Shown: in pieces, positions 26,184-34,513 of the stretch
Numbering within the stretch: position 1 is the first letter of the stretch
Layout of the letters: each line of letters starts with the position of its first letter
Source: Bacillus methanolicus
Lineage (GTDB): Bacteria; Bacillota; Bacilli; Bacillales; Cytobacillaceae
Assembly (NCBI RefSeq): GCF_008764295.1
Contig: NZ_VTQX01000036.1
Location: forward strand, 1 to 46,567
DNA: 46,567 nt
Direction of reading: 5' to 3'
Position numbers and translations under genes: made by a program
Notes under the pieces: model-generated
The model's input: only the letters and a program-made list of their open reading frames with translations
Told to the model about the DNA's origin: nothing
Databases searched by the model: none

Positions 26184-27923
26184 GTGAAAAAGTCGATTGC
26201 ATATCGTATATTGTTTATCCTAATATTTTTAACCGTTCTTATTGCCTTAAATACGACATTAAGTGGCGTAACAAACACACAAGTAAAACTATCTGCAGAT
26301 ATCATGGTGGAATCTTTTCTTAAATTGGAAAAAGAGCAGGTTAAATTAGCAAAAGAGGTGGGGCAGATTGATTTATCTATACAAACCTATATTTTAGGGG
26401 GAGACAAAGGGGAAGGAGCAGAAGCGATTTTAACTCATACAGAACAGGCAAAAATCAGTCTAAATGAGATTGAAAGTATAGCGGATGAACTCTCGGAAAA
26501 AGCAATGAATCGTTTACTTCACGATGCATATATACCATACATGGAGGACATGGGAGGTTTCCTTCAACAGGCAGCGATGATGGCAGAACATATTCAAAAA
26601 GGTGATGCAGCTGCAGCTGATGAAAGCTATAATGCTTTAGAAACATTCTCTGTCGCTGTGGCAGAGTCGGAAGCTCATTTTCAGACGGTCCTAAATGAAC
26701 GTATCGCTCATGAAAACTCTTTGATTCATTCAAGAATAACTCGATCTACTGTCATTGTTTGGTCAATGGCGGCGATCTTTATTATCACAGTTGCTGTTAC
26801 TTTTTGGTTATCGTTGAAAACGATCATTACTCCTCTGAAAAATGCTCACACAAACCTTAGCAATATCATCGCAAAACTGGAGAACAATGAAGGGGATCTA
26901 ACGGTTCGATTAGAAAGCAAGTCAGAGGATGAAGTGGGTCAAATTATAACAGGGATTAATCGTTTTTTAGAGACTTTACAAAATGTGATCATTGCAATCA
27001 AAACGAGTTCTAATGAAATTAATAAGTCCACGAAAAATATTAGTGTGCAAATAGGGCAAAGCCAGGATGCCACCTCTAATATTTCTGCCAGCTTAAATGA
27101 GCTATCGGCAGGGATGGAAGAAGTGAGTAGCATGATACAGAACATAGATGCTGGAGCACAAGAAGTTCTGTCAGAAGCCAATGTCCTAGCTGATCATGCA
27201 GAGTCAAACTCCAATCAGGTTGTTGAGATCGTCGAGCGTGCCGATGAGATTCTCGTCCAGTCCAATCAGAGTAAATTAGAGATGGAAACGGTTGTAGAGG
27301 AAATTAAGCAGGCAATGGATACAGCGATTAAGAATAGCCAATCTGTAGAGAGAATTAAGCAGCTTACTGCAGATATTTTAACGATATCATCACAAACCGA
27401 TTTATTAGCGCTTAATGCATCTATTGAAGCATCAAAAGCAGGTGAGGCCGGAAAAGGCTTTGCAGTAGTAGCAGAAGAGGTGCGGAAATTATCAGAGAGT
27501 ACAAAGAAATCTGCAACAGATATCCAAAATACGAGTGCATTGGTTACGACCTCAGTAGCTGATCTTGTTCAAAATGCTAATAAGATCATGTCTTACATAA
27601 CGAAAAAAGTGTTGGACGACTATGATGTTTTTGTGGAACAGGCAAAAACATACAAGGTGGATGTGGATATGATCAACGAAATGCTCGTTCATTTAACAAA
27701 AGCCTCCGGAGATTTAAGAAAGATATCTACAGATATGGCTTATGGCATTCAAGGAATTACCGCTGCTGTTGAGGAAAGTACAGAAGCAATGATTCTATCT
27801 AATGAGAATACAGCGAATTTATTAAGCTCTATTTCCGTTATTTCCGATGAGGTTGCGAAAAATCGTGAAATCGTAATGGATTTAGACAATCAAGTTAACA
27901 GCTTTAAAAAGGTTGAGAAATAA
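26184..27923 (+). CDS. Methyl-accepting chemotaxis protein (four-helix-bundle type)
   Basis: This 579-residue receptor has TM1 at about 8-28, an extracellular helical region of about 160 residues without a Cache fold, TM2 at about 190-212, HAMP to about 265, and a cytoplasmic signalling domain. The hairpin tip reads [20 protein letters not shown]. The ligand is unknown. GTG 26184 lies nine bases from AGAGGA. In-frame ATGs at 26175 and 26139 are possible but have poorer sites. Doubled operator-like sites lie upstream. Confidence 0.88.
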   Translation: MKKSIAYRILFILIFLTVLIALNTTLSGVTNTQVKLSADIMVESFLKLEKEQVKLAKEVGQIDLSIQTYILGGDKGEGAEAILTHTEQAKISLNEIESIADELSEKAMNRLLHDAYIPYMEDMGGFLQQAAMMAEHIQKGDAAAADESYNALETFSVAVAESEAHFQTVLNERIAHENSLIHSRITRSTVIVWSMAAIFIITVAVTFWLSLKTIITPLKNAHTNLSNIIAKLENNEGDLTVRLESKSEDEVGQIITGINRFLETLQNVIIAIKTSSNEINKSTKNISVQIGQSQDATSNISASLNELSAGMEEVSSMIQNIDAGAQEVLSEANVLADHAESNSNQVVEIVERADEILVQSNQSKLEMETVVEEIKQAMDTAIKNSQSVERIKQLTADILTISSQTDLLALNASIEASKAGEAGKGFAVVAEEVRKLSESTKKSATDIQNTSALVTTSVADLVQNANKIMSYITKKVLDDYDVFVEQAKTYKVDVDMINEMLVHLTKASGDLRKISTDMAYGIQGITAAVEESTEAMILSNENTANLLSSISVISDEVAKNREIVMDLDNQVNSFKKVEK

Positions 27924-27951
27924 TAATAAATAGGGTTAAGGATGTAACAAA

Positions 27952-27995
27952 TAACCGTGAATACCGAGAGGAATGATTCTCGGTATTCACGGTTA
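27952..27995. terminator. Long perfect hairpin between convergent genes
   Basis: An 18-pair perfect stem (TAACCGTGAATACCGAGA with its complement at 27978-27995) surrounds an eight-base loop. No T tract follows on either strand. It sits between the chemoreceptor (plus) and the anti-sigma gene (minus) and may act as a two-way 3' end or mRNA stabiliser. Confidence 0.55.
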
Positions 27996-28056
27996 ACATT
28001 TGACATTGAACCCTTTTAACAAACAGTGTTCTCTATTTTTACAAAATTCACTTTAG

Positions 28057-28872
28057 TTAAGGTGTCCATTCTGCACTAATAATCGCGACGAGTTCCCAAT
28101 TTGAAGCATTATTAGGTTCAAATACTAGAAATACACTTTTCCAATCTTCATACACGGGTTCTTTGTAAAACTCGACGATTTTTGCTTTAGGGAATTTTGC
28201 TTGAATGCGTTCGTTCAAGTCGCTGCGCTGTGTTTCCGAGTCAAACATTTTATTATCAGAGTTAAGGAAAGTATCTGGTTTTAAGTACCTATCCATGTAA
28301 CCTGTCGGCGTATATTTAAGCTCCATATTGGCGTCACCATAGCCCCAAAAATACTCCGTGTTATCTTCTAAAAGTGCAGGAACTTCATCTTTTTCAAAAA
28401 CAGCGGAAAACTGTTCGATGTAGTCATAGAGGGATAAGAACAGCCCTTTTTCTGAATGGACGAAACTTGATAATAAATCCATATCTCGGTTGCGAAGGGC
28501 ATCGTATATTTCTGTTGCTTTTTCTTCAACGGATACCTGCTCTTCTTCAGTAATCTCCGAATTTTTTTCGTCCTGCTCTTGCAGATTTTCCCGTTCATTC
28601 GCGTTAGGTGTTTGAGTTTGTTCTCCTATTTGCTCTCCATGATTCATCACAAAGCTTAAACCTAATATACTAATTAAAACAATTGCCGCTGCTGATGCAA
28701 CTCCTATTTGTAACCTTTTCATGAGCGGATGTCTCCCTTCCGGTTGTTGGACCTCTACATCGTTTAGGGCATTCATGATATGCTGATGCATACGGTCTTG
28801 TTTTGATTTACTCATGCTATGAGTGGGTAATTTACTAAGCTTATCCTCTAAATTATTTTGGTTATTTTTCAT
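28057..28872 (-). CDS. Putative anti-sigma factor, single-pass membrane protein
   Basis: The product has 271 residues. The cytosolic N terminus (1-52) is charged and would bind the sigma factor. One membrane helix spans about 56-76. An acidic linker (about 77-115) leads to an outer domain of about 150 residues that contains FWGYGDANMELKY. No zinc HxxxCxxC motif is present, so it is not a ZAS-type factor. Its start overlaps the stop of the sigma gene as ATGA, the usual sigma/anti-sigma pairing. Function as an anti-sigma factor is inferred from that context. Confidence 0.72.
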   Translation of the reverse strand: MKNNQNNLEDKLSKLPTHSMSKSKQDRMHQHIMNALNDVEVQQPEGRHPLMKRLQIGVASAAAIVLISILGLSFVMNHGEQIGEQTQTPNANERENLQEQDEKNSEITEEEQVSVEEKATEIYDALRNRDMDLLSSFVHSEKGLFLSLYDYIEQFSAVFEKDEVPALLEDNTEYFWGYGDANMELKYTPTGYMDRYLKPDTFLNSDNKMFDSETQRSDLNERIQAKFPKAKIVEFYKEPVYEDWKSVFLVFEPNNASNWELVAIISAEWTP

Positions 28873-29387
28873 TTGAGGTCCTCCTCACTGATTTGCTGCC
28901 GCAATGCCTTTATGGCGCGGTGATAATTTGTGCGTACCTCTGTTTCCTTACAATTTAATATTTGCGCTGTCTCCCGTACGGATAATCCTTGAATACCCCT
29001 TAGGATCATCACCTCTCGAAATTTCCTCTTCAATCTAGAGATGGAGAGATAAAGCTCTTTCTGTTCCTCATTTTTTAAAAGGATATGCTCCGGATTAGCG
29101 CTTGTTTGCTGCTCCCAAAAGCGCTCATCGAATGTTGTACTGTTTTTGCTAATCTTTGTCTCTTTTTTTCTGGCTTCGTCTATCGCTGTATTTCGGGCAA
29201 TGGTGAAGAGCCAAGTTTTGGGTGAAGATTGATTCTTGTAAGAGTGAAGACCGCGCCCAGCTTTTATAAAAACCTCTTGCACTAAATCCTCTACATCTGT
29301 TGTACAGGTGTAGTAAACCAAAAAGTTGTAGACATCATTGCTGTATAGGTAAAACCATTCTGAAATAGTCTCTCTAACATTTGTCAT
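28869..29387 (-). CDS. ECF-type RNA polymerase sigma factor
   Basis: This 172-residue protein has sigma region 2 (about 12-75: DVYNFLVYYTC, DVEDLVQEVFIKA, PKTWLFTIARNTAIDEARKK) and region 4 (about 112-165: FREVMILRGIQGLSVRETAQIL, then NYHRAIKALRQ). Region 3 is missing, as in all ECF factors. ATG 29387 has AAGGGGA about ten bases upstream. It probably transcribes itself from the promoter at 29424-29452. The stress that releases it is unknown. Confidence 0.92.
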   Translation of the reverse strand: MTNVRETISEWFYLYSNDVYNFLVYYTCTTDVEDLVQEVFIKAGRGLHSYKNQSSPKTWLFTIARNTAIDEARKKETKISKNSTTFDERFWEQQTSANPEHILLKNEEQKELYLSISRLKRKFREVMILRGIQGLSVRETAQILNCKETEVRTNYHRAIKALRQQISEEDLK

Positions 29388-29423
29388 AAAGTAAGGGTCC
29401 CCTTATAATTGAATTCACCTTAT

Positions 29424-29452
29424 TAGACGGGTGAAATATTAATTTGTGTCAA
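29424..29452 (-). promoter_or_regulatory. Probable autoregulated ECF promoter
   Basis: On the minus strand, TTGACAC (29452-29446) is followed after 16 bases by CGTCTA (29429-29424). CGTC-type -10 elements at this spacing are characteristic of Bacillus ECF sigma factors, which often drive their own operons. Confidence 0.6.
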
Positions 29453-29538
29453 AGATTTTTAGAATGGTCATTATGGAGAATTGATGGCAGAGTTTTAATT
29501 TTTATAGCAGCTTTTGCTAAGTGGATGCTGCTCGCTTG

Positions 29539-29640
29539 TCAATGAAAGGTTGAGTCAAAGTTAACTGGAGCAAATGCAAAAGGCATGATAGAAGTTATAT
29601 AAGGAGCCACTGCCCAATCGTCCCTCCTGTCTTCGTTCAT
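29539..29640 (-). CDS. Candidate 33-residue ORF of unknown function
   Basis: A frame from ATG 29640 to TGA 29539 is preceded by GGGAGA at eight bases. It encodes MNEDRRDDWAVAPYITS followed by a hydrophobic stretch. I recognise no family and there is no supporting context, so this may be chance. The remainder of 29388-29784 shows only the ECF promoter. Confidence 0.2.
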   Translation of the reverse strand: MNEDRRDDWAVAPYITSIMPFAFAPVNFDSTFH

Positions 29641-29784
29641 CAAACTTTTCTCCCATTCTCTTATAATTAAATTTGTTCACTACCATAACTTCCTTCCTGT
29701 TTTGGGTGAATATTTAATTTTATTTTAGAAAATAAAGTAAAATTAAAATAGCAAAGCTTTTATGATTAAGGAGGAATAATAAAC

Positions 29785-30444
29785 GTGAAATTATTCAATT
29801 TTATTTTTTTGCTTGTTTTTACTGTTTTCTTGATCACAGGCTGCAGTGAGAAAAACCAAGAAACAGCTAAAAATAATGAAGGTTCTAATAATGTGAACGA
29901 AATTGCGGAGGATGAAGAGGACTCACAATTTAAGCCAGGCACATTCGAGCCGGGTAATTTTGAGCCAGGCAACTTCGAACCGGGCACGTTTGAACCAGGC
30001 GATTTTGAGCCGGGCACGTTCAAACCGGGAACGTTTTCTCCGGGTAATTTTGATGAAAATGTAACGATTTCGGTAGAAGAGAGTGAAATCGTAATTGAAG
30101 TTCCGAGCAATCTATTATTTGATTTTGACAAAAGTGAATTAAAATCGGATGTCATTGAAACGCTTGATCAGTTAAGTGAGGAGCTTAATATGTATGAAGG
30201 TGCCAATGTCTGGATAAATGGTCATACTGATAGTCAAGGAGACGAAATATATAATCAAAAGTTGTCGGAAGAGAGAGCACGAGAAGTGCAAAGCTATTTA
30301 GAGAAAAAAGTAAATTTGGAAACAATAAGCATTGAAACAAAAGGGTTGGGCCAGACAATGCCGATTGCATCGAATGAGACGGAAGAGGGAAGAGAGAAAA
30401 ACCGCAGAGTGGAGATTGTAGTAGAACCTTTGCAGAAAAAATAA
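29785..30444 (+). CDS. OmpA-domain lipoprotein with FxPGx pentad repeats
   Basis: The product has 219 residues. The signal peptide ends in the lipobox LITGC with C20. An acidic, Asn-rich linker leads to eight tandem five-residue repeats, F[KES]PG[TND], at residues 49-88. An OmpA-like peptidoglycan-binding domain follows (about 104-215): NLLFDFDKSELK, INGHTDSQGD with D149, and NRRVEIVV with R207-R208. The Asp and Arg are those that hold diaminopimelate in OmpA domains. It would link the membrane to the wall. Start is GTG 29785 after AAGGAGG. It is a single gene; the function of the repeats is unknown. Confidence 0.85.
   Translation: MKLFNFIFLLVFTVFLITGCSEKNQETAKNNEGSNNVNEIAEDEEDSQFKPGTFEPGNFEPGNFEPGTFEPGDFEPGTFKPGTFSPGNFDENVTISVEESEIVIEVPSNLLFDFDKSELKSDVIETLDQLSEELNMYEGANVWINGHTDSQGDEIYNQKLSEERAREVQSYLEKKVNLETISIETKGLGQTMPIASNETEEGREKNRRVEIVVEPLQKK
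29929..30048 (+). repeat. Eight tandem 15-base repeats within the lipoprotein gene
   Basis: Units such as TTCGAGCCGGGTAAT and TTTGAGCCAGGCAAC encode FEPGN, FEPGT and variants. The units differ mostly at third codon positions while the protein motif is kept, which indicates selection on the peptide and not recent slippage. Copy number could still vary between strains. Confidence 0.85.
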
Positions 30445-30532
30445 TGGCTTTTCAAGTCTAAAAAATTAGTTTGACAAGTCCTCTTCTTCAATAATCGTTG
30501 AGATAGCATCGATATCACGGGTATCGGTGGAG

Positions 30533-30595
30533 ATGTTTGAAGAAGTAATCGAAATTAGTGATGAAGAATTACATACGATTCAAAAACTGGTTTAG
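30533..30595 (+). other. Short open frame, possible gene remnant
   Basis: ATG 30533 after GGTGGAG opens a 20-residue frame MFEEVIEISDEELHTIQKLV. The frame stays open upstream to 30470. It may be the tail of a decayed gene or chance. The rest of 30445-30660 shows no gene. Confidence 0.2.
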
Positions 30596-30670
30596 AAGCA
30601 AGGACACTTTTAGAGTTAAAGAATAATGTCAGCAAACTTCTCTTAGGGAGTAAGTCAATAAAGTAAATCG

Positions 30671-30714
30671 AGGGGCTTCTCGCAGGTAATTAATTAGGTG
30701 AGAGGCTTCTTTTG
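30671..30714 (+). terminator. Terminator-like hairpin before the beta-glucoside locus
   Basis: AGGGGCTTCTCGC pairs with GTGAGAGGCTTCT through G-T pairs, with AATTAATT in the loop region and TTTT behind. It separates the lipoprotein region from the sugar operon. Confidence 0.65.
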
Positions 30715-30724
30715 GGATAACAAG

Positions 30725-30736
30725 GAAACCGGTTTC
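30725..30736. promoter_or_regulatory. Upstream LacI-type operator
   Basis: GAAACCGGTTTC is a perfect palindrome with the central CG of LacI/GalR operators. An identical copy is at 30930. The centres are 205 bases apart, so one tetramer or two dimers could loop the promoter between them. Confidence 0.82.
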
Positions 30737-30860
30737 TAAAATAATAAAAAAATGTAAAAAATCTTTTTAAAAATGATGATTATCAAGGTAATTAAGAGAT
30801 TTAAAGATGTTGAATTGTTTATTTTCAAATAATTTATGTTAATTTATTTAATTTTAAGGG

Positions 30861-30889
30861 TTGATTTTTAAATAATATGCCATTATTAT
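30861..30889 (+). promoter_or_regulatory. Sigma-A promoter of the beta-glucoside operon
   Basis: TTGATT (30861-30866) and TATTAT (30884-30889) have a 17-base spacer. Transcription would start at about 30896, on the cre site and 34 bases before the downstream LacI operator. Confidence 0.72.
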
Positions 30890-30894
30890 GGAAA

Positions 30895-30908
30895 TGTAAG
30901 CGATTACT
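30895..30908 (+). promoter_or_regulatory. cre site (CcpA) at the transcription start
   Basis: TGTAAGCGATTACT matches the cre consensus TGWNANCGNTNNCA except at the last base. Its position over the start point fits catabolite repression by CcpA. Confidence 0.7.
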
Positions 30909-30929
30909 TGTTGAGTTTTGGTCTTTTAC

Positions 30930-30941
30930 GAAACCGGTTTC
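30930..30941. promoter_or_regulatory. Downstream LacI-type operator
   Basis: The second exact GAAACCGGTTTC lies about 35 bases after the inferred start of transcription. The LacI-family gene at 34514 in the same locus is the likely binder. Confidence 0.85.
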
Positions 30942-31041
30942 CTAAAATGTGATGGTTTTATATTGGAGGTGTTCATTTCTTTAACAAATCTTTACAGGAT
31001 AAAAACTATAAAAATATTAAATTGTTTAAGGGGGCATAAAC

Positions 31042-32337
31042 TTGAAAAGTATGAAGAAAATGGCCATATTTGGAATCTCGTCACTGCTGGCGCTGTCTCT
31101 AGCAGCTTGTAGCGGAAACAATAAGGATGCAACAAGTGATCCTAAGGATAGTGATGAAGAAATTACGTTGGATTTCTGGACTTTTGGTGCGACTGGGTAT
31201 GAAGAATTGGCAAAGGAATATGAGAAGGAAAATACGAACATAAAAATTAAAGTAAAATCATCTGAAACAGCCGATCATCATGATGCATTGTTTACTGCAT
31301 TATCGGCTGGAAGTGGCGCACCAGATATTGCGATGCTAGAGATTGATCAATTTGACCGTTTTAAGGTTGCTCAAGATCGATTCGAGAATTTATATGATCT
31401 CGGCGCAAACGATGTGAAGGATCAGTATTTGGATTGGAAATGGAAGAGTGGAGAAAATACGGAAGGTGACTTCTTATTTGGTTTGCCAACAGATATTGGA
31501 CCGAAAGCATTGTACTATCGTACCGATTTATTTGAAGAAGCCGGTTTGCCAACTGATCCAGAAGAGGTAGCTACTCTCATTAATTCTCCAGAAGAATTCG
31601 AGAAAGCCGGTTTACAGGTGAAAGAAAAAACTGGAAAGCCCTTTGTTGATAGTATCGAAATGGCGTTCAGAGCGTACTTAGATGCTGCAGGAACAGCGTA
31701 TTTAACTCCTGATAATGAATTGAATTTAGGAGCTGACAGTGAGGTTAAAAAAGCATACGACTATGCGGTTCGTTTAAATGATCTCGGAATTGTAGGAAAA
31801 TTTGAAATGTGGAGTCCGGAGTGGGCTAACGCGGTTAATAATGGTGAGTTTGCGGCAGAGCTTGGTGCAGGCTGGTTAAAAGGTTGGATGGAAGGAAATG
31901 CCCCTGATGCTGCTGGGAAGTGGAATGTTGCGACATTGCCAACTGAATTTGCTGCAAACTGGGGTGGCTCTTATATTGCTGTTCCAAAGGAAACGAAACA
32001 TGCACAAGCAGCTTATGACTTTATTGAATGGCTTGTTTCACCGGAAAATCAATTAAAGTCATTCCAAAGCCATGGATTATTCCCATCGGCCCAATCGGTA
32101 TATGATATGGACGAATTCAAGTCAAATGCAGATGAATTTTTCGGCGGGCAAGCAACAGCGCCTGTATTTGCTGAAGCTGCACAAGACATTGCAGGCATTC
32201 CATATAAAGGTGAAAAGTACTTCCCGATTCATAACGAAATTTTGAATGCTCTTAAGAACGTTCAAAATGAAGGAGCAGATCCAGAAAAAGAATGGGAAGC
32301 TGCTGTGAAGCGCGCTCAAGATTTATTAAATCGATAA
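31042..32337 (+). CDS. Sugar-binding lipoprotein of an ABC importer (SBP family 1)
   Basis: This 431-residue lipoprotein has the lipobox LAAC with C23 and the family 1 solute-binding fold (LDFWTFGATGYEELAKEYEK near residue 45, SGAPDIAMLEIDQF, and AYDFIEWLVSPENQ near the end). Such proteins bind oligosaccharides; the operon suggests a beta-glucoside or cellodextrin. Start is TTG 31042, seven bases from AAGGGGG; ATG 31051 is too far from it. A strong stem-loop follows and may raise its level over the permeases. Confidence 0.9.
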   Translation: MKSMKKMAIFGISSLLALSLAACSGNNKDATSDPKDSDEEITLDFWTFGATGYEELAKEYEKENTNIKIKVKSSETADHHDALFTALSAGSGAPDIAMLEIDQFDRFKVAQDRFENLYDLGANDVKDQYLDWKWKSGENTEGDFLFGLPTDIGPKALYYRTDLFEEAGLPTDPEEVATLINSPEEFEKAGLQVKEKTGKPFVDSIEMAFRAYLDAAGTAYLTPDNELNLGADSEVKKAYDYAVRLNDLGIVGKFEMWSPEWANAVNNGEFAAELGAGWLKGWMEGNAPDAAGKWNVATLPTEFAANWGGSYIAVPKETKHAQAAYDFIEWLVSPENQLKSFQSHGLFPSAQSVYDMDEFKSNADEFFGGQATAPVFAEAAQDIAGIPYKGEKYFPIHNEILNALKNVQNEGADPEKEWEAAVKRAQDLLNR

Positions 32338-32354
32338 TTTACTAGAATGATAGC

Positions 32355-32406
32355 GGTCGGCTTACAGATGCAAGCCTTTGAAAAAAGCTTGAGACGTAAG
32401 CCGACC
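32355..32406 (+). terminator. Stem-loop between binding protein and permeases
   Basis: GGTCGGCTTAC pairs perfectly with GTAAGCCGACC around a 30-base loop with a further AAGC/GCTT stem. No long T run follows, so partial termination or 3' protection of the binding-protein mRNA is more likely than a full stop. Downstream, 32407-32622 holds a TTTCTAT-C-ATAGAAA palindrome (32543-32557) but no gene. Confidence 0.6.
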
Positions 32407-32622
32407 ATCTTTACATTGACAACTTCACAACTGGAAGGACTGTCCTATGTTGAAATAGAAAGGCTTTTTTCGTAATGGTTGCTCTAGCATCGAGGCGGCG
32501 AAAAGTGCCGTACCTAAATAATATGCAGGTGTAAATGTTTGCTTTCTATCATAGAAAAAAGTCGGACGTTTACAAAAAACGATATTCATTACGAAAACAG
32601 CGAAGAGAAAAGAGGCGTGAAA

Positions 32623-33579
32623 ATGAACTCGATTAGTAAGAAAGCAACTATATTTAAAAGAAAGAAATACAGGTCAGAAGAGAAAAAGGACATGATTTCT
32701 GGATATTTATATATAGCGCCTTTCTTCATTATTTTTACACTTATTGGTCTATATCCGGCCCTTTTTAGCATTTTCTTGGCCTTCCAGAAATGGAACGGTT
32801 TAAGTCCAATGACATTTAACGGGTTGGCTAATTTTCAAACCGTATTAACGGATCCCCTATTTTGGAAGTCGGTTTACAATACGATTATCATGGGGATACT
32901 GGGCACTGCTCCGCAATTAGTGGTTGGTCTAGTCCTCGCTTATTTATTGAATATGGCTTTTCTTAAGTTTAAAAGTTTTTTCCGTGTCACCATTTTTATG
33001 CCTTATCTAACTTCAATGGTTGCGGTCGCGCTCATTTTTAGTGTGCTGTTCAGTAATCATGAATCCTCCTTGGCCAATTTCGTGTTGACCAACTTCTTTG
33101 GACTTGATCCAATCGCATGGAAAGCATCGGAATGGGGAACAAAAATTGCCATTTCAATTATGGTTTTCTGGCGCTGGGTCGGGTATAACACGATTATCTA
33201 TCTGGCGGGAATTCAAAGCATTCCCAATGATTTATACGAGGCAGCGACAGTTGATGGAGCCAATAAATTTCAGCAACTTTTTTATATTACGATCCCAATG
33301 CTAAAGCCTTTTATCATCTTAACGGTATTTACTTCAACGGTCGGAGCAATGCAATTATTCTCTGAGCCAACTGTGTTTTTAGGTAGGGATGCCTTTACAA
33401 GGGACGAAGCAATGACGATTGTTATGTACTTATATCGAGATGCATTTCGATTGCAGTCCTTTGGTACTGCGTCAGCAACCGCCATTATTTTATTGGTCAT
33501 CATCACCGTGTTTGCTGTTTTCAATCTTAAGTTAACACAAGGATTTGGAAGGAAAAAGAGAGGTGGGGCAGATGAGTAA
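32623..33579 (+). CDS. Sugar ABC permease 1 (MalF-like)
   Basis: The product has 318 residues with six helices. YLYIAPFFIIFTLIGLYPALFSIFLAF-type opening text starts near residue 28. The ATPase-contact loop EAATVDGANKFQQLFYITIPM (the EAA motif) is at about 208-228. I chose ATG 32623 behind GAGGCG. Longer in-frame starts (32617, 32539) lie in non-conserved sequence. The stop overlaps the next gene by eight bases. No ATPase gene is in this locus; a shared MsmK-like ATPase elsewhere is likely. Confidence 0.9.
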   Translation: MNSISKKATIFKRKKYRSEEKKDMISGYLYIAPFFIIFTLIGLYPALFSIFLAFQKWNGLSPMTFNGLANFQTVLTDPLFWKSVYNTIIMGILGTAPQLVVGLVLAYLLNMAFLKFKSFFRVTIFMPYLTSMVAVALIFSVLFSNHESSLANFVLTNFFGLDPIAWKASEWGTKIAISIMVFWRWVGYNTIIYLAGIQSIPNDLYEAATVDGANKFQQLFYITIPMLKPFIILTVFTSTVGAMQLFSEPTVFLGRDAFTRDEAMTIVMYLYRDAFRLQSFGTASATAIILLVIITVFAVFNLKLTQGFGRKKRGGADE

Positions 33580-34420
33580 ACAACACAATCAAAGACGTAA
33601 AAAATTCTCCATCGGCCGAATATTCGTCTATTTATTTTTAACGCTCGCTGCCCTTGTTTCGCTATTTCCTTTTTATTGGATGTTTGTGATGGCGACAAGG
33701 CCGAGCGCCGCTTATAACTCGATTCCACCAACTCTTACACCGGGAAATATGATGGTTGAAAACTTTAAAAAGGTGCTGAATCAAATTGACTTCTTTGGCG
33801 GAATGTGGAATTCTTTTATTCTCTGTGCTGTGGTGACCATTGTCGTTCTATTCATTAGTTCATTAGCTGGTTTTGCGTTTGCCAAGTTTAAATTCCCAGG
33901 CAAAAATGCTCTTTTTGTAGCAATTTTAGTTACGATGATTATCCCTCCGCAGCTAGGGCTCATTCCGCAATATTTCTTAATTTCTAATGCGGGTCTTTTG
34001 GATACATTACCAGGAGTAATGATTCTATTCTTTTTAAATCCTTTAGGAATTTTTCTCATGAGGCAATATATAGCTGAGGGTGTTCCAGATGAATTAATTG
34101 AAGCGGCGAAATTGGATGGGTGCTCCAATTTTAAAATTTACTGGCGCATTGTCTTGCCGATTATCTTACCGGCATTTGCTACTTTAGGAATTATCGTTTT
34201 CACTGCTGTTTGGGGAGAATTCTTATGGCAGTTCACCATTTTAAGGGATCCAGAAATGTATACGATTCAGGTAGCGTTGGCTCAGTTGAGCAATACCAAT
34301 AATATTGATTTTGGCATGATTTTATCTGGTGTTTTCTGGGCAACTGTTCCATTACTAGTTATTTTCTTGCTGTTTAACCGCTTATTTATATCTAGTATTA
34401 CGGAAGGGTCTGTAAAATAA
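33572..34420 (+). CDS. Sugar ABC permease 2 (MalG-like)
   Basis: This 282-residue permease has six helices. AALVSLFPFYWMFVMATRPS is the usual first helix, and the EAA loop reads ELIEAAKLDGCSNFKIYWRI (about 182-201). ATG 33572 follows GAGAGGTGGGG and overlaps the first permease. With the binding protein at 31042 it forms a CUT1-type importer that delivers unphosphorylated sugar. Confidence 0.9.
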   Translation: MSKQHNQRRKKFSIGRIFVYLFLTLAALVSLFPFYWMFVMATRPSAAYNSIPPTLTPGNMMVENFKKVLNQIDFFGGMWNSFILCAVVTIVVLFISSLAGFAFAKFKFPGKNALFVAILVTMIIPPQLGLIPQYFLISNAGLLDTLPGVMILFFLNPLGIFLMRQYIAEGVPDELIEAAKLDGCSNFKIYWRIVLPIILPAFATLGIIVFTAVWGEFLWQFTILRDPEMYTIQVALAQLSNTNNIDFGMILSGVFWATVPLLVIFLLFNRLFISSITEGSVK

Positions 34421-34513
34421 CCAATTTTTCCTACCCTGCTATTGTTTCATTTTCAAACTCCCTGTAATCTAACATTAAGAGAGAATTTAGATGGAAATAG
34501 AAGGGATAACATA

